Assembly: GCA_018399635.1 (NCBI GenBank)
Contig: JAGYOH010000005.1
Location: forward strand, 62,001-126,000
Source of the DNA: Clostridia bacterium
GTDB taxonomy: Bacteria > Bacillota > Clostridia > Peptostreptococcales > Acidaminobacteraceae
Length of the DNA: 64,000 nucleotides
Direction: 5' to 3'
Part shown: positions 1 through 7,995 of the stretch, piece by piece
Numbering within the stretch: position 1 is the stretch's first letter
Layout: each line of letters starts with the position of its first letter
Program-made: the position numbers and the translations under genes
The notes under the pieces: generated by a model
Seen by the model: only the letters and a program-made list of their open reading frames with translations
Told to the model about the DNA's origin: nothing
Database searches by the model: none

Positions 1-1026
1 GACCAGGTCCAGTTCATAGGCCATCCTATCCAGGCGTTTTTCCATGATCCGGCTGCTGCCTTGTACCCAGTCTTCCCCGATCCGGGTGAGGTCGACGATT
101 CTTTTATCCAGATAGAATCGCAGCTGGTCCGGTCGGACCCGGGAGAGGACTTCTTCACGGCGGCGTATCTTCTCATGAATCCCCTGTTTGAGACGGGCCA
201 GGAGGGCCTTTTCCTCCCGGATCAGAGAAAGCACATCCACTGACACCATCTCTCCCGCCGCCGAGGGGGTCGGCGCCCTCAGGTCGGCGACGAAGTCCGG
301 AATGGTGAAATCGATTTCATGACCGATGGCGCTGATCACCGGCAGGGTCATGGCGTGTATCCTCCGGGCCAGGGCCTCGTCGTTGAAGACGCTGAGTTCA
401 TCATAGGAACCCCCGCCCCGGGTGAGGATCACCAGATCGATGCCCGGCAGGCCTTCCGCCTGGTCCAGGGCCCTGAGAACCTCCTCCACCGCCCTCTCCC
501 CCTGGACCGTTGCCGGAATCAAAACCAGGTCCAGAAGAGGATTCCTTCTGCGGATCACCGAGATCACGTCCCTGAGGGCGGCCCCCGTCTCCGAGGTGAT
601 CACCCCGACCCCTTTGATGGGTCTGGGCAGAGGGACCTTGTGCCCTTCATCGAAGAGGCCTTCCTTCTTGAGGGCCTCCTTGAGCTTGAGGAATCTTTCG
701 AAGAGCCTGCCCACCCCCGTCGGGGTCATTTTCAGAGCGTACAATTGATAGGTCCCGTTCTTGTCGTAGACTCCGACCCTGCCGAAGATTTCAACAAAGT
801 CGCCCTCCTTGGGAGTGAAATCCAGGGCCTCGAACTGATTGGCGAACATGACGCAGTTGAGGCGGCTGTTTTCGTCCTTGAGGGTGAAATAGGCGTGACC
901 GGAGGAGTGGGCCTTGAATCCCGAGATCTCCCCCTCCACCTTCAGGGCGTTGAGGATGGGATCCGCCGTGAAGAGTCCTTTGATATACTGGTTGGTCTCC
1001 GTGACCGACAGGGTCCTATAACGCAT
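1..1026 (-). CDS. xseA: Exodeoxyribonuclease VII large subunit (C-terminus beyond the left edge)
   Basis: The reading frame starts at an ATG at 1026 and stays open to the window edge, giving about 342 residues of a protein that is usually 400-450 long. The N-terminal 100 residues fit the OB-fold nucleic-acid-binding domain (MRYRTLSVTE, GEISGFKAHSSGHAYFTLKD). The catalytic region follows, with GVITSETGAALRDV, the glycine-rich LTRGGGSYDELS and AIGHEIDFTI, all typical of XseA. With XseB it degrades single-stranded DNA to oligonucleotides. Its start overlaps the stop of the upstream M22-like gene by 11 bases, so the two are probably translationally coupled. The small subunit gene would lie to the left of the window. 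Confidence 0.95.
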   Translation of the reverse strand, partial: MRYRTLSVTETNQYIKGLFTADPILNALKVEGEISGFKAHSSGHAYFTLKDENSRLNCVMFANQFEALDFTPKEGDFVEIFGRVGVYDKNGTYQLYALKMTPTGVGRLFERFLKLKEALKKEGLFDEGHKVPLPRPIKGVGVITSETGAALRDVISVIRRRNPLLDLVLIPATVQGERAVEEVLRALDQAEGLPGIDLVILTRGGGSYDELSVFNDEALARRIHAMTLPVISAIGHEIDFTIPDFVADLRAPTPSAAGEMVSVDVLSLIREEKALLARLKQGIHEKIRRREEVLSRVRPDQLRFYLDKRIVDLTRIGEDWVQGSSRIMEKRLDRMAYELDLV

Positions 1027-1927
1027 GATCCACCTCCAGAATCAGGGGGTAGCGGCTGAGGCCCACGGCGTTGTCCGAGGAAAGGCCCCGGGGGGCGAAG
1101 TAGACGCCTTCGGCTTCAAGGTGACGTCGAAGAAAACGGCTTTCCCCCACCCCGCCGATGATCAGCACCGGCCCCGGCTTCCGGCAGCTTGTGATCATGG
1201 CCCTGATCAGCTCGAGAAGGTAACTGAAAAGCACCCCGGCAACCCGGTCGCTGCCGGCCCCCCCGGCCATGAGGGTCTTGAGGTGGTTTTCGATGCCGGA
1301 AAGATTGAAGCCCTTTTCCTTGAAGGACTGCTTCAGACCCGTTTTTTCATAGGTCCCGGTCTCCCGGTCCAGGGCCTCTCCGGCAGGAAAGGGCAGACCC
1401 AGGGCCACGCCGGTTCTGTCGATCAGCTGACCGAAACTGATATCCAGGGTTTCGTAGAGGATTGCCACGGCCAGCCGGTGGCGATGCCTGGTGACATAGA
1501 GGAATTCCGTCGTTCCGCCAGACAGGTGGAGCACGTTGAAATGCGCCAGCCGGTCAAAATCCTCATGCCATCCAGACAGCAGGTGGCCTTCCTGGTGGGA
1601 AAGGGTCAGCACCCGGACGCCGAGGGCCGTCCCCAGGGTGTCGGCGAAAATCTCGCCGGCCTTGAAAACCGGCATGTAGGAGCCTTCAAGAGGCCTCGGC
1701 CGGCTGGAGACCACGATGACCTCCACTTGAGGCAGCAGGCCCTCGAGGTCCTTGAGACAGGCTGCCAGGTGGTGCATGTGCTGAAAAAAAGCATCGGACT
1801 GTCGGATTCCAACAGCCCCGGATTTGACGCGTATGGGGATTCTTTTCTCGTACAGGATCCCGTTATCACCCTGGCTGACGGCCACGGAGGTGGTGTAATT
1901 GGACGTGTCGATGCCGAGACTAACCAT
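1016..1927 (-). CDS. Peptidase M22 / TsaD-like ASKHA protein (Kae1 paralogue)
   Basis: About 303 residues with the ASKHA fold of the glycoprotease family. The first strand is LGIDTSNYTTS, the metal-binding HxxxH is in SHQEGH near residues 111-115, and the C-terminal phosphate and metal loops are IIGGVGESRFLR and SSDNAVGLS. True TsaD makes the t6A tRNA modification. This shorter paralogue, found between nusB and xseA in many Clostridia, has no settled function, so I do not assign one. I chose the ATG at 1927, which overlaps the nusB stop. A GTG at 1936, three codons upstream, is possible but leaves a longer overlap. Confidence 0.85.
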   Translation of the reverse strand: MVSLGIDTSNYTTSVAVSQGDNGILYEKRIPIRVKSGAVGIRQSDAFFQHMHHLAACLKDLEGLLPQVEVIVVSSRPRPLEGSYMPVFKAGEIFADTLGTALGVRVLTLSHQEGHLLSGWHEDFDRLAHFNVLHLSGGTTEFLYVTRHRHRLAVAILYETLDISFGQLIDRTGVALGLPFPAGEALDRETGTYEKTGLKQSFKEKGFNLSGIENHLKTLMAGGAGSDRVAGVLFSYLLELIRAMITSCRKPGPVLIIGGVGESRFLRRHLEAEGVYFAPRGLSSDNAVGLSRYPLILEVDHAL

Positions 1928-2330
1928 CCGACTCACTTCTCAATATCTTGCCCAGCAGTCCGTTGATGAATTTGTAGCCGTCCTCATCGCTGTAGGTCTT
2001 CGAAAGTTTGACGGCTTCGTTGATGGAGACGGAGCCGGGCACGTTCCTGGCAAAAAGCATTTCCGTGATGGAGAGTCTCACGATGGCCAGATCCACCTTG
2101 GCCATGCGTTTCACCGTCCAGTTGTCGCTGTAGCCCTCGATGAGTTCATCGACGGCCTCCCTGTTGAGGGCGAACTGTCTCAACAGCTCCAGGGCGTAAC
2201 TCACCTCTCTGGGGTCCTCCAGAATCTCTTCATAGCGCTGGCGAAAGGACTCCAGATATTCATATTCCTGGTGAATCTCCATTTGGTAGAAATGGATCAT
2301 CACCGATTCTCTTGCTTTTTTTCTACTCAC
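1920..2330 (-). CDS. nusB: Transcription antitermination factor NusB
   Basis: 136 residues, the usual NusB length. The N-terminal MSRKKARESVMIHFYQM and the C-terminal SINEAVKLSKTYSDEDGYKFINGLLGKI are the characteristic NusB signatures. NusB binds boxA RNA with NusE (S10) and modifies RNA polymerase for rRNA transcription antitermination. It sits downstream of an Asp23 protein gene and upstream of the M22-like and xseA genes, an order common in Firmicutes, and its stop overlaps the next start. Nothing is missing from the family core. Confidence 0.95.
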   Translation of the reverse strand: MSRKKARESVMIHFYQMEIHQEYEYLESFRQRYEEILEDPREVSYALELLRQFALNREAVDELIEGYSDNWTVKRMAKVDLAIVRLSITEMLFARNVPGSVSINEAVKLSKTYSDEDGYKFINGLLGKILRSESDG

Positions 2331-2370
2331 ATCGACACCTCAAAAAAGTGACTAACTCACGGGAGTTAGT

Positions 2371-2742
2371 CTATTTTACGAAATTGATACTCGCCACATT
2401 GACATTGACACTTTCAACCTTGATCTGGGTCATGTTCTCAATGGCGTTCTTGACGTTTTCCTGGACCTGCCAGGCCACCTCGGGAATTTTCACGCCAAAA
2501 TTGACCACGATATCAAGATCGATGACGGCTTTCTCCTCCACGATCTGCACCCGCACGCCCCGGGTGTGGTTCTTCTTGGTGAAGATCCCGGCGATTTCGT
2601 CGGTGAGATGACCGTACAGACCCATCACGCCCTCGATTTCCTTGGTGGATATGTTGGTGATGGTTTCAAGCACTTCTTCTGAAATATTGACCAGGCCCAG
2701 GGAATTGGTCTGGGTCAGGTCGTTGACTTTTTTATCACTCAT
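2371..2742 (-). CDS. Asp23/Gls24 family envelope stress protein
   Basis: 123 residues matching the Asp23/Gls24 family throughout: LGLVNISEEVLETITNIS at the N-terminus, EGVMGLYGHLTDEIAGI in the middle and VWAVNVNVASINF-like C-terminal strands (here KVESVNVNVASINFVK). Family members are small, abundant, membrane-associated proteins linked to envelope stress. It is encoded just upstream of nusB, its usual place in Clostridia. A promoter with an extended -10 lies directly upstream (2765-2793), so this gene probably starts the nusB transcript. Confidence 0.92.
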   Translation of the reverse strand: MSDKKVNDLTQTNSLGLVNISEEVLETITNISTKEIEGVMGLYGHLTDEIAGIFTKKNHTRGVRVQIVEEKAVIDLDIVVNFGVKIPEVAWQVQENVKNAIENMTQIKVESVNVNVASINFVK

Positions 2743-2764
2743 TTCATTGCCTCCCCTTCCCTTG

Positions 2765-2793
2765 ATTATAGCAAAATTACCGGGCTACAACAA
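2765..2793 (-). promoter_or_regulatory. Promoter of the Asp23-nusB transcript
   Basis: On the minus strand there is TATAAT (2765-2770) preceded by TG one base away (extended -10). A weak -35 TTGTTG lies 17 bases upstream (2788-2793). It sits between the terminator of the preceding gene and the Asp23 start codon. Confidence 0.6.
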
Positions 2794-2796
2794 GAA

Positions 2797-2819
2797 AATA
2801 ACCCGTCAGACGGGTTATT
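2797..2819 (-). terminator. Rho-independent terminator after the zinc-ribbon protein
   Basis: Inverted repeat AATAACCCGT / ACGGGTTATT with a 3-base loop, followed on the minus strand by TTTTCTTGTT. The stem includes the stop codon of the gene ending at 2815. Confidence 0.75.
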
Positions 2820-3210
2820 CATCACAATCGTCATTGTCGACGATGAAGGTTTCTTTGCAGTTCGGGCAGACCATTTCGGTTTCACATTCGCCCTCCTCGA
2901 AAAGGTTTTTATCGATCTCGATGATTTCGCCGCAGTAGGGACATTCAATTTCTTCAAAGTCGTACTCCTCGTCCTCATCCTCTTCAAAATCATAAATGAA
3001 ATCCTCAAGCTCGTCGAGATCTTCATCGATGAGTTCCACATAGTCGTCGATTTCGGCCATCTCTTCACTGAGTTCTTCCAGGGACTGGGCCATTTCGCTC
3101 ATGACTTCGATCATTTCCAGAATCAACTTGCTTTCCTTGCTGTCGGATTCCAGGGCCAGACCGTCGGACAAACCTCTCAAGTAAGCCACCCGTTCCAATA
3201 CGTTGTTCAT
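2815..3210 (-). CDS. CD1247-type acidic protein with C-terminal zinc ribbon
   Basis: 131 residues. The N-terminal MNNVLERVAYLRGLSDGLAL is the conserved CD1247 N-terminal domain of Clostridia. The middle is very rich in Glu and Asp (EEDEDEEYDFEE). The C-terminus is a zinc ribbon with two CxxC knuckles, ECPYCGEI and VCPNCKET. The start at 3210 is fixed by an AGGAGG nine bases upstream; a longer reading runs into efp and is not credible. It lies 13 bases after the efp stop, so the two are co-transcribed. The function of the family is unknown. Confidence 0.85.
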   Translation of the reverse strand: MNNVLERVAYLRGLSDGLALESDSKESKLILEMIEVMSEMAQSLEELSEEMAEIDDYVELIDEDLDELEDFIYDFEEDEDEEYDFEEIECPYCGEIIEIDKNLFEEGECETEMVCPNCKETFIVDNDDCDE

Positions 3211-3223
3211 AATCTTCTCCTCC

Positions 3224-3781
3224 TTAGACCCTGGACAGGTATTCACCGGTCCGGGTATCGATTTTGATGGTGTCCCCCTCGTCAACAAATAGAGGCACAT
3301 TGATTTCAGCACCGGTTTCGACGATGACTTTTTTCGTGACATTGGAAGCGGTATCCCCCTTGACGCTGGGCTCTGCTTCCGTCACCTTGAGCTCAACGAA
3401 GTTGGGGGGTTCTACAATGAAACAGTTGCCTTCATAGAATTTCAGGGTCGCATTGTCGTTTTCCTTGATATAGCGGATCGCCTCCTCCATCAGATTCTTT
3501 TGAATGGGGATCTGCTCATAGGTGTCATTGTCCATGAAATAGTAAAGTTCACCGTCACTGTAAAGATACTGCATGGTTTTGGTGTGGATATTGGCGCGAG
3601 GGAATTTCTCTGAAGGATTGAAGGCTTCTTCCCTGATGGCCCCTGTAATCAGGTCCTTGTATTTGGTCCTGACAAAGGCTGCGCCCTTGCCGGGCTTGAC
3701 ATGTTGAAAATCGATGACCACACAAGGTCTTGAGTTCACTTGGAAAGTGACTCCTTTTCTGAATTCTCCAGCTGAGATCAT
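3224..3781 (-). CDS. efp: Translation elongation factor P
   Basis: 185 residues, the normal EF-P length with all three beta-barrel domains. The tip loop is VKPGKGAAF with the conserved lysine at residue 32, which in other bacteria can carry a modification. The C-terminal [11 protein letters not shown] is the family signature. EF-P rescues ribosomes stalled on polyproline stretches. No lysine-modifying genes (epmA, ymfI) are in the window. It leads a two-gene transcript with the zinc-ribbon protein. Confidence 0.97.
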   Translation of the reverse strand: MISAGEFRKGVTFQVNSRPCVVIDFQHVKPGKGAAFVRTKYKDLITGAIREEAFNPSEKFPRANIHTKTMQYLYSDGELYYFMDNDTYEQIPIQKNLMEEAIRYIKENDNATLKFYEGNCFIVEPPNFVELKVTEAEPSVKGDTASNVTKKVIVETGAEINVPLFVDEGDTIKIDTRTGEYLSRV

Positions 3782-3818
3782 TGGCTTCCCTCCGAATGTT
3801 TAATCTTGATTCCCTCAC

Positions 3819-3824
3819 ATTTTA
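3819..3824 (-). promoter_or_regulatory. Probable efp promoter (-10 element)
   Basis: On the minus strand a TAAAAT preceded by TGA gives an extended -10 about 38 bases upstream of the efp start codon. I see no convincing -35. Confidence 0.4.
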
Positions 3825-3863
3825 TCACAGTTTGGGTCCCGTGCCTATCTTATATTGCCTTCA

Positions 3864-4352
3864 CTACTTGAAGACGGCCATCTTTTTCAGGGTCTCCAGG
3901 GTGAAATCCACCCCCGGTGGTTCAATCACCACGTCCGCCTCCTCATGGTAGATTTCGTCCAGGGAACTGAGGCTCATCATCAGCTCCGACCCATACCGCC
4001 TGGCGCATCTGAGGCCTCCCGGATCCAGTCCTTCAAGGGGGGCCTTCAAATAGACGACGGTCCCCTTCTCCCTGAGTTTTTCAAAGTGCTTCAAGTCCAG
4101 GGGTGAAGCGTCACCCATGGCGATGATGGCGTCCTCCAGCTGGGTGACCTCCGCCATGATTTCCTCTTCCCGCTTCAAGTAGTAGTTTTCGCCATAAAGC
4201 TCGCAGATTTCCTGGAGCTTCTTCCCCTCCCGCTTTTCAATGATGGCGTCGGTATCGTAGAAGGACCATTTCAATCGCTCGGAAATTTCTTTGCCGATGC
4301 TGGTTTTTTCGCTGCCGTGAAAACCGATCAGTACGATATTCCCCACCTTCAC
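3864..4352 (-). CDS. Shikimate-kinase-like P-loop protein with altered active site
   Basis: 162 residues with the size and outline of AroK. The phosphate loop is GFHGSEKTSIG, with Glu in place of the usual Gly before the Lys. The FYDTD strand retains the family Asp, and YYLKREEE carries the shikimate-binding Arg position. The second glycine triplet (GGG in AroK) is replaced by MGDAS, and the lid arginine region reads LRCARRYGSE. The fold is clear but the substrate pocket is not standard, so activity on shikimate is doubtful. It follows udk by seven bases, suggesting one transcript. Confidence 0.7.
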   Translation of the reverse strand: MKVGNIVLIGFHGSEKTSIGKEISERLKWSFYDTDAIIEKREGKKLQEICELYGENYYLKREEEIMAEVTQLEDAIIAMGDASPLDLKHFEKLREKGTVVYLKAPLEGLDPGGLRCARRYGSELMMSLSSLDEIYHEEADVVIEPPGVDFTLETLKKMAVFK

Positions 4353-4359
4353 GTCCCCC

Positions 4360-4989
4360 TTAATCCATTTTTTCGATGATCACCGATTGGACCTTGGCCA
4401 CCATGATGTCGACGGCCACCTTGTTGTAGCCCCCTTCAGGAATAATGATGTCGGCGAATTTCTTGTTGGGCTCGATGAACTGGTCATGGGCCGGCTTGAC
4501 GGTTCTGATATACTGTTCAATCACGCTCTCTAGATTCCTGCCCCTTTCATTGATGTCCCGGACGATTCTGCGGATGATTCTCAGATCAGGGTCCGTATCG
4601 ACGAAGATCTTGATGTCCATGAGATCTCTCAGGGCCTTGTCCTCGAGAATCATGATGCCTTCCAGAATGATGATGTCCGTGGGCGCCACTTCGATGGTCT
4701 CCCTGGCCCGGTTGTGGATTTCAAAATTGTAGACCGGCTTTTCGATGCCCTGTCTCTTGAGGAGCTTTTTCAGATGGTCCTTCAAGAGGCCGTTGTCAAA
4801 GGCCAGGGGGTGGTCGTAGTTGGTGGTGACCCGTTCCTCGTAGCTGAGTTCACTCTGGTCCTTGTAGTAGGAGTCCTGTTCGATCATGGTGATGGTGTTC
4901 TCAGGCAGTGCGCTGTAGATCGCCTTGGCCACGGTGGTCTTGCCGCTGCCTGTCCCCCCGGCGATCCCGATCAGTATGGGTTTACCCAT
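4360..4989 (-). CDS. udk: Uridine kinase
   Basis: 209 residues, the usual length. The P-loop is [12 protein letters not shown] near residue 8, followed by EQDSYYKDQ and the NYDHPLAFD signature of uridine/cytidine kinases. LEGIMIL and the RDINERGR lid region are also present. It phosphorylates uridine and cytidine in pyrimidine salvage. The start overlaps the end of the U32-family gene by eight bases. The order U32-udk matches the trmR-trhP-udk block of Bacillus. Confidence 0.95.
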   Translation of the reverse strand: MGKPILIGIAGGTGSGKTTVAKAIYSALPENTITMIEQDSYYKDQSELSYEERVTTNYDHPLAFDNGLLKDHLKKLLKRQGIEKPVYNFEIHNRARETIEVAPTDIIILEGIMILEDKALRDLMDIKIFVDTDPDLRIIRRIVRDINERGRNLESVIEQYIRTVKPAHDQFIEPNKKFADIIIPEGGYNKVAVDIMVAKVQSVIIEKMD

Positions 4990-6226
4990 GACTTACCTCC
5001 CTTTTTCTCCTCAGAATGGTGTAGGGCGCCACAGGGCCCTTCACCCGCATTTTGATTTTCTGCATGGCATGGGGGGCGGCCGTGACGGGCTCCCCCGCTT
5101 CGTTGTAAAGCTCCCCCACCACCAGGACCTCCTCGAAAAAGCCGGGGCCCATCATCTCCACCCTGTCCCCCACCTCGAACTTGTTCCTCTGCTCGATGGT
5201 GGCCAGTCCCGTCCCGGGGTCGTAGCCGGTCACCACACCGATGAAATCATATTCCCGGATGTAGGCGCTCCGGGTGTAAAGCTGGTCCTCCTCATCCGGC
5301 CGCTTGAAGTAGAAGCCCGTGGTGAATTGCCGGTGGGAGGCCTTCTGCACCTCTTCGAACCATTCGGGATCCACCCTGTACCGGTGGGGATCCGCTTCAT
5401 AGGCGTCGATGGCCCTTCGGTAGGCCCGGACGATATTGGCCACATAATAGAGGGACTTGTTGCGTCCCTCTATTTTCAGGCTCGTGACTCCGGATTCAAC
5501 CACCTCCCTGACGTGGTTGATGAGGCACAGGTCCTTGGAATTGAAAAAGTAGGTGCCCTTTTCGTCCTCCACCACCGGATAGTATTCGCCGGGCCGCTTT
5601 TCCTCCACCAGCTGATAGCGCCAGCGGCAGGACTGGGCGCAGTCCCCCTGGTTGGCGTCCCGGTGGCTCATGTAATTGGAAAGCAGACACCGGCCGGAGT
5701 AGGCGATGCACATGGCTCCGTGGACAAAAACCTCGAAATCCAGGTCGAGGTCTGCGTTTTTGACCACCACTTCCCTGATTTCCCCCAGGGAAAGCTCCCG
5801 GGCCAGGACAATGCGCCTGACTCCCTGGGAGGCCCAGAATCTCGCGCTCATGTAATTGGTGTTGTTGGCCTGGGTGCTGAGATGGATCTCCAGATGGGGC
5901 AGGTGCTCCCTCACCACCATCAGGGTCCCGGGATCCGACAGGATCACCCCGTCGAAGGCCACCTGCCCGAGGAGGGCCAGATACCCGGCCAGGGCCTGGA
6001 TCTCCTCGTTATGGGGAATGATATTGAGGGTGACATAGACCTTGGCCCCGTGATGATGGGCGAACCTGACCCCCTCCTGCATTTCCTCCAGAGTGAAATT
6101 TTTCGAGGCCGCCCTCAGTCCGAAAATCTGACCGCCGAGATAGACGGCATCCGCACCGTAGAGGACGGCGTATTTGAGTTTTTCAAGATCCCCGGCCGGC
6201 GCCAGGAGTTCGATTTTTTTTCTCAT
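4982..6226 (-). CDS. trhP: U32 family tRNA 5-hydroxyuridine synthesis protein
   Basis: 414 residues. The N-terminal half is a TIM-barrel ([28 protein letters not shown]), and the family signature around residue 165 is [19 protein letters not shown] followed by [13 protein letters not shown], giving the cluster of conserved cysteines. Formerly called peptidase U32, the family is now known to hydroxylate wobble uridine in tRNA using prephenate. Bacillus has two adjacent copies (TrhP1, TrhP2). Only one is present here, closer to the single-copy arrangement of E. coli. The start overlaps the trmR stop by four bases. Confidence 0.9.
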   Translation of the reverse strand: MRKKIELLAPAGDLEKLKYAVLYGADAVYLGGQIFGLRAASKNFTLEEMQEGVRFAHHHGAKVYVTLNIIPHNEEIQALAGYLALLGQVAFDGVILSDPGTLMVVREHLPHLEIHLSTQANNTNYMSARFWASQGVRRIVLARELSLGEIREVVVKNADLDLDFEVFVHGAMCIAYSGRCLLSNYMSHRDANQGDCAQSCRWRYQLVEEKRPGEYYPVVEDEKGTYFFNSKDLCLINHVREVVESGVTSLKIEGRNKSLYYVANIVRAYRRAIDAYEADPHRYRVDPEWFEEVQKASHRQFTTGFYFKRPDEEDQLYTRSAYIREYDFIGVVTGYDPGTGLATIEQRNKFEVGDRVEMMGPGFFEEVLVVGELYNEAGEPVTAAPHAMQKIKMRVKGPVAPYTILRRKREVSHG

Positions 6227-6876
6227 GGGCAGACCTCTTTCTCCCCGGGCAGGCTCAGCAGCAGGCCGTCCCCGAGGGGCAGGACCACCGAGTGGCGGGG
6301 GGGCTCGAGGGCCTCGAGCAGGAATTGCTGCATGGCCCTGGTACTGGTGCGGTTTCTTCGGGCCACCGTCGCCCCTGGAAAAATCCGCCCCTGGTAGAAG
6401 ACATTGTCGCTGATGATCATCCCCCCGGGCGCCAGAAGCCTGACCCCCGCCTCGAAAAAGGCCCGGTAATGGCTTTTCCCCCCGTCGATGAATATCAGAT
6501 CGAAGGGACCCTCCAGGGTTTGAAGACTTTCCAGGGCCTCTCCCGGGATCAGGGTGATGGCCACCGGTCCCTGGTAGGCTTCGATGTTTCTACCTGCCTC
6601 CTCAGCCCTCAGGCTGTTGCGCTCGAGGGTGACGATCCGTCCCTTTTCCAGGGTCTCGGCAAAGACCAGGGTGGAGTAAGCCACTCCGGTGCCGATCTCT
6701 AGAATCTCCCGGACCCCCTTGGCCCTGATCATGAATTTCAGAAAACTCTCCACGTCCCTGTCGATGATGGGCACATGGTTTTCCAGGGCCTTTTTTCTGA
6801 GAGCCTCGAGGGACTCGGAATTTTCACCATGGGTGGTGGCCAGGAAGGCTTGGACTTGCGGGTAAATGACCTTCAA
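6223..6876 (-). CDS. trmR: tRNA 5-hydroxyuridine O-methyltransferase
   Basis: 217 residues of a class I SAM-dependent O-methyltransferase. Motif I is ILEIGTGVAYSTL near residue 60, the acidic loop VTLERN follows, and FDLIFIDGGKSHY plus GGMIISDNVFYQG carry the metal-binding positions of the COMT-like family. In Bacillus the orthologue (YrrM) methylates 5-hydroxyuridine to 5-methoxyuridine at tRNA position 34. Its place between mltG and the U32 gene supports that role here. Confidence 0.88.
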   Translation of the reverse strand: MKVIYPQVQAFLATTHGENSESLEALRKKALENHVPIIDRDVESFLKFMIRAKGVREILEIGTGVAYSTLVFAETLEKGRIVTLERNSLRAEEAGRNIEAYQGPVAITLIPGEALESLQTLEGPFDLIFIDGGKSHYRAFFEAGVRLLAPGGMIISDNVFYQGRIFPGATVARRNRTSTRAMQQFLLEALEPPRHSVVLPLGDGLLLSLPGEKEVCP

Positions 6877-6891
6877 TGGACTCAGCGCCTC

Positions 6892-7902
6892 CTAATTTCT
6901 ATTTTTGTCCTCGAGATGCCCGCTGTAGGTCTCGTTGAAATAATGGGACCCGAGGGCTTCATCCTTCACCACGAAAAACAGATAGTCCGTGGTCGCCGGA
7001 TAAAGGGCCGCGATGATGGATTTCTCTCCCGGGGAGGCAATGGGTCCCGGGGGCAGTCCCGGATATTTGTAGGTGTTGTAATCGCTTTCAATGGCGATAT
7101 CCTCATAGGTGAGGACCGGCTTGCGCTCCCCGAGGACATACTGGACCGTGGCACAGGATTCCAGCAACATGTCCTGGGCCAGACGGTTGTGGAAGACGCT
7201 GGAAATCAGGGCCCGCTCCTCGTCGAGCCTGGCCTCCCGCTCGATGATGGAAGCCAGGGTGATCACCTGGTGGAGGTCGAGGTTGAGTTCGGTCAGCCTC
7301 TCGTAATAGGCGTCCTTGAAAACCTTGTCGAACTGGGAAAGCATTCTGTCCACGACCTCATAGGGGGTGACCCCCTCTTTGAAGGTATAGGTTTCCGGAA
7401 ACAGAAATCCCTCGAGGAGATGGGTCCGGTCGACCTGGTCCATGAACCGGTAGGAAAATTCACCGTTTGTGATGACCGCCATGATTTCTTCCTGGCTGCC
7501 GTAGCCGGCGGCCACCATTTTATCAATGATCTGGACCAGCTCAAAGCCCTCGGGGATGGTGAAGCTGGTGGTCCTGGCCGCCACCACGTCCCCGGTGCCG
7601 ATTTTTTCAATGATGGTCTTGAGGTCCATGGAGGGGCTCAGGGCGTAGTCTCCGGCCTGAAATTTCCTGTCATAGCCGGTATCCTTGGCCATTTCCTTGA
7701 AAACCAGTCTGTTTTGAATGAGCTCCTTCTCGTAAAGGAGGTCCGCGATGCCCTCGCTGCCCGTTCCGGCAGGAACGGTGACGAGGATGGTCTCCTGGTT
7801 CTCAGGATCCACAGGACCGCTGAAGTTCTCAAGCAGCTCCCCCTTGGAGCAGCCCGCAAGGACCAGGACCAGGACCAGGAAGAACAAGATTTTTTTTGGC
7901 AT
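6892..7902 (-). CDS. mltG: Endolytic murein transglycosylase MltG
   Basis: 336 residues of the YceG-like family. The catalytic glutamate lies in LASIIEREA, and NTYKYPGLPPGPIASPG is the strong C-terminal signature. A LysM-like subdomain precedes it. MltG cuts nascent glycan strands and sets their length. The N-terminus MPKKILFFLVLVLVLAGCSK ends in a lipobox, so this copy looks like a lipoprotein, whereas most MltG proteins have an uncleaved membrane helix. The gene has its own upstream gap containing the rnj terminator. Confidence 0.92.
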   Translation of the reverse strand: MPKKILFFLVLVLVLAGCSKGELLENFSGPVDPENQETILVTVPAGTGSEGIADLLYEKELIQNRLVFKEMAKDTGYDRKFQAGDYALSPSMDLKTIIEKIGTGDVVAARTTSFTIPEGFELVQIIDKMVAAGYGSQEEIMAVITNGEFSYRFMDQVDRTHLLEGFLFPETYTFKEGVTPYEVVDRMLSQFDKVFKDAYYERLTELNLDLHQVITLASIIEREARLDEERALISSVFHNRLAQDMLLESCATVQYVLGERKPVLTYEDIAIESDYNTYKYPGLPPGPIASPGEKSIIAALYPATTDYLFFVVKDEALGSHYFNETYSGHLEDKNRN

Positions 7903-7936
7903 TTTCCCACCTCCATCAGTAGGTCTATTTTACCAT

Positions 7937-7963
7937 AAAAACCCCCAGGTTAATGAGGGTTTT
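7937..7963 (-). terminator. Rho-independent terminator after RNase J
   Basis: On the minus strand AAAACCC and GGGGGTTTTT form a stem around a 10-base loop, followed by T-rich sequence. It lies between the rnj stop and the mltG start. Confidence 0.6.
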
Positions 7964-7995
7964 GGGTGATTCCATCACATCAGGCCCGGGGTTTT

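Noticed and set aside
4925-6397. A 490-codon open frame on the plus strand opposite the U32 and trmR genes.
   Set aside because: It is the mirror of two well-supported minus-strand genes, has low-complexity Gly/Pro/His composition and matches no family.
7855-7890. GGACCA hexamer repeats.
   Set aside because: They encode the Leu/Val repeats of the MltG signal peptide on the minus strand.
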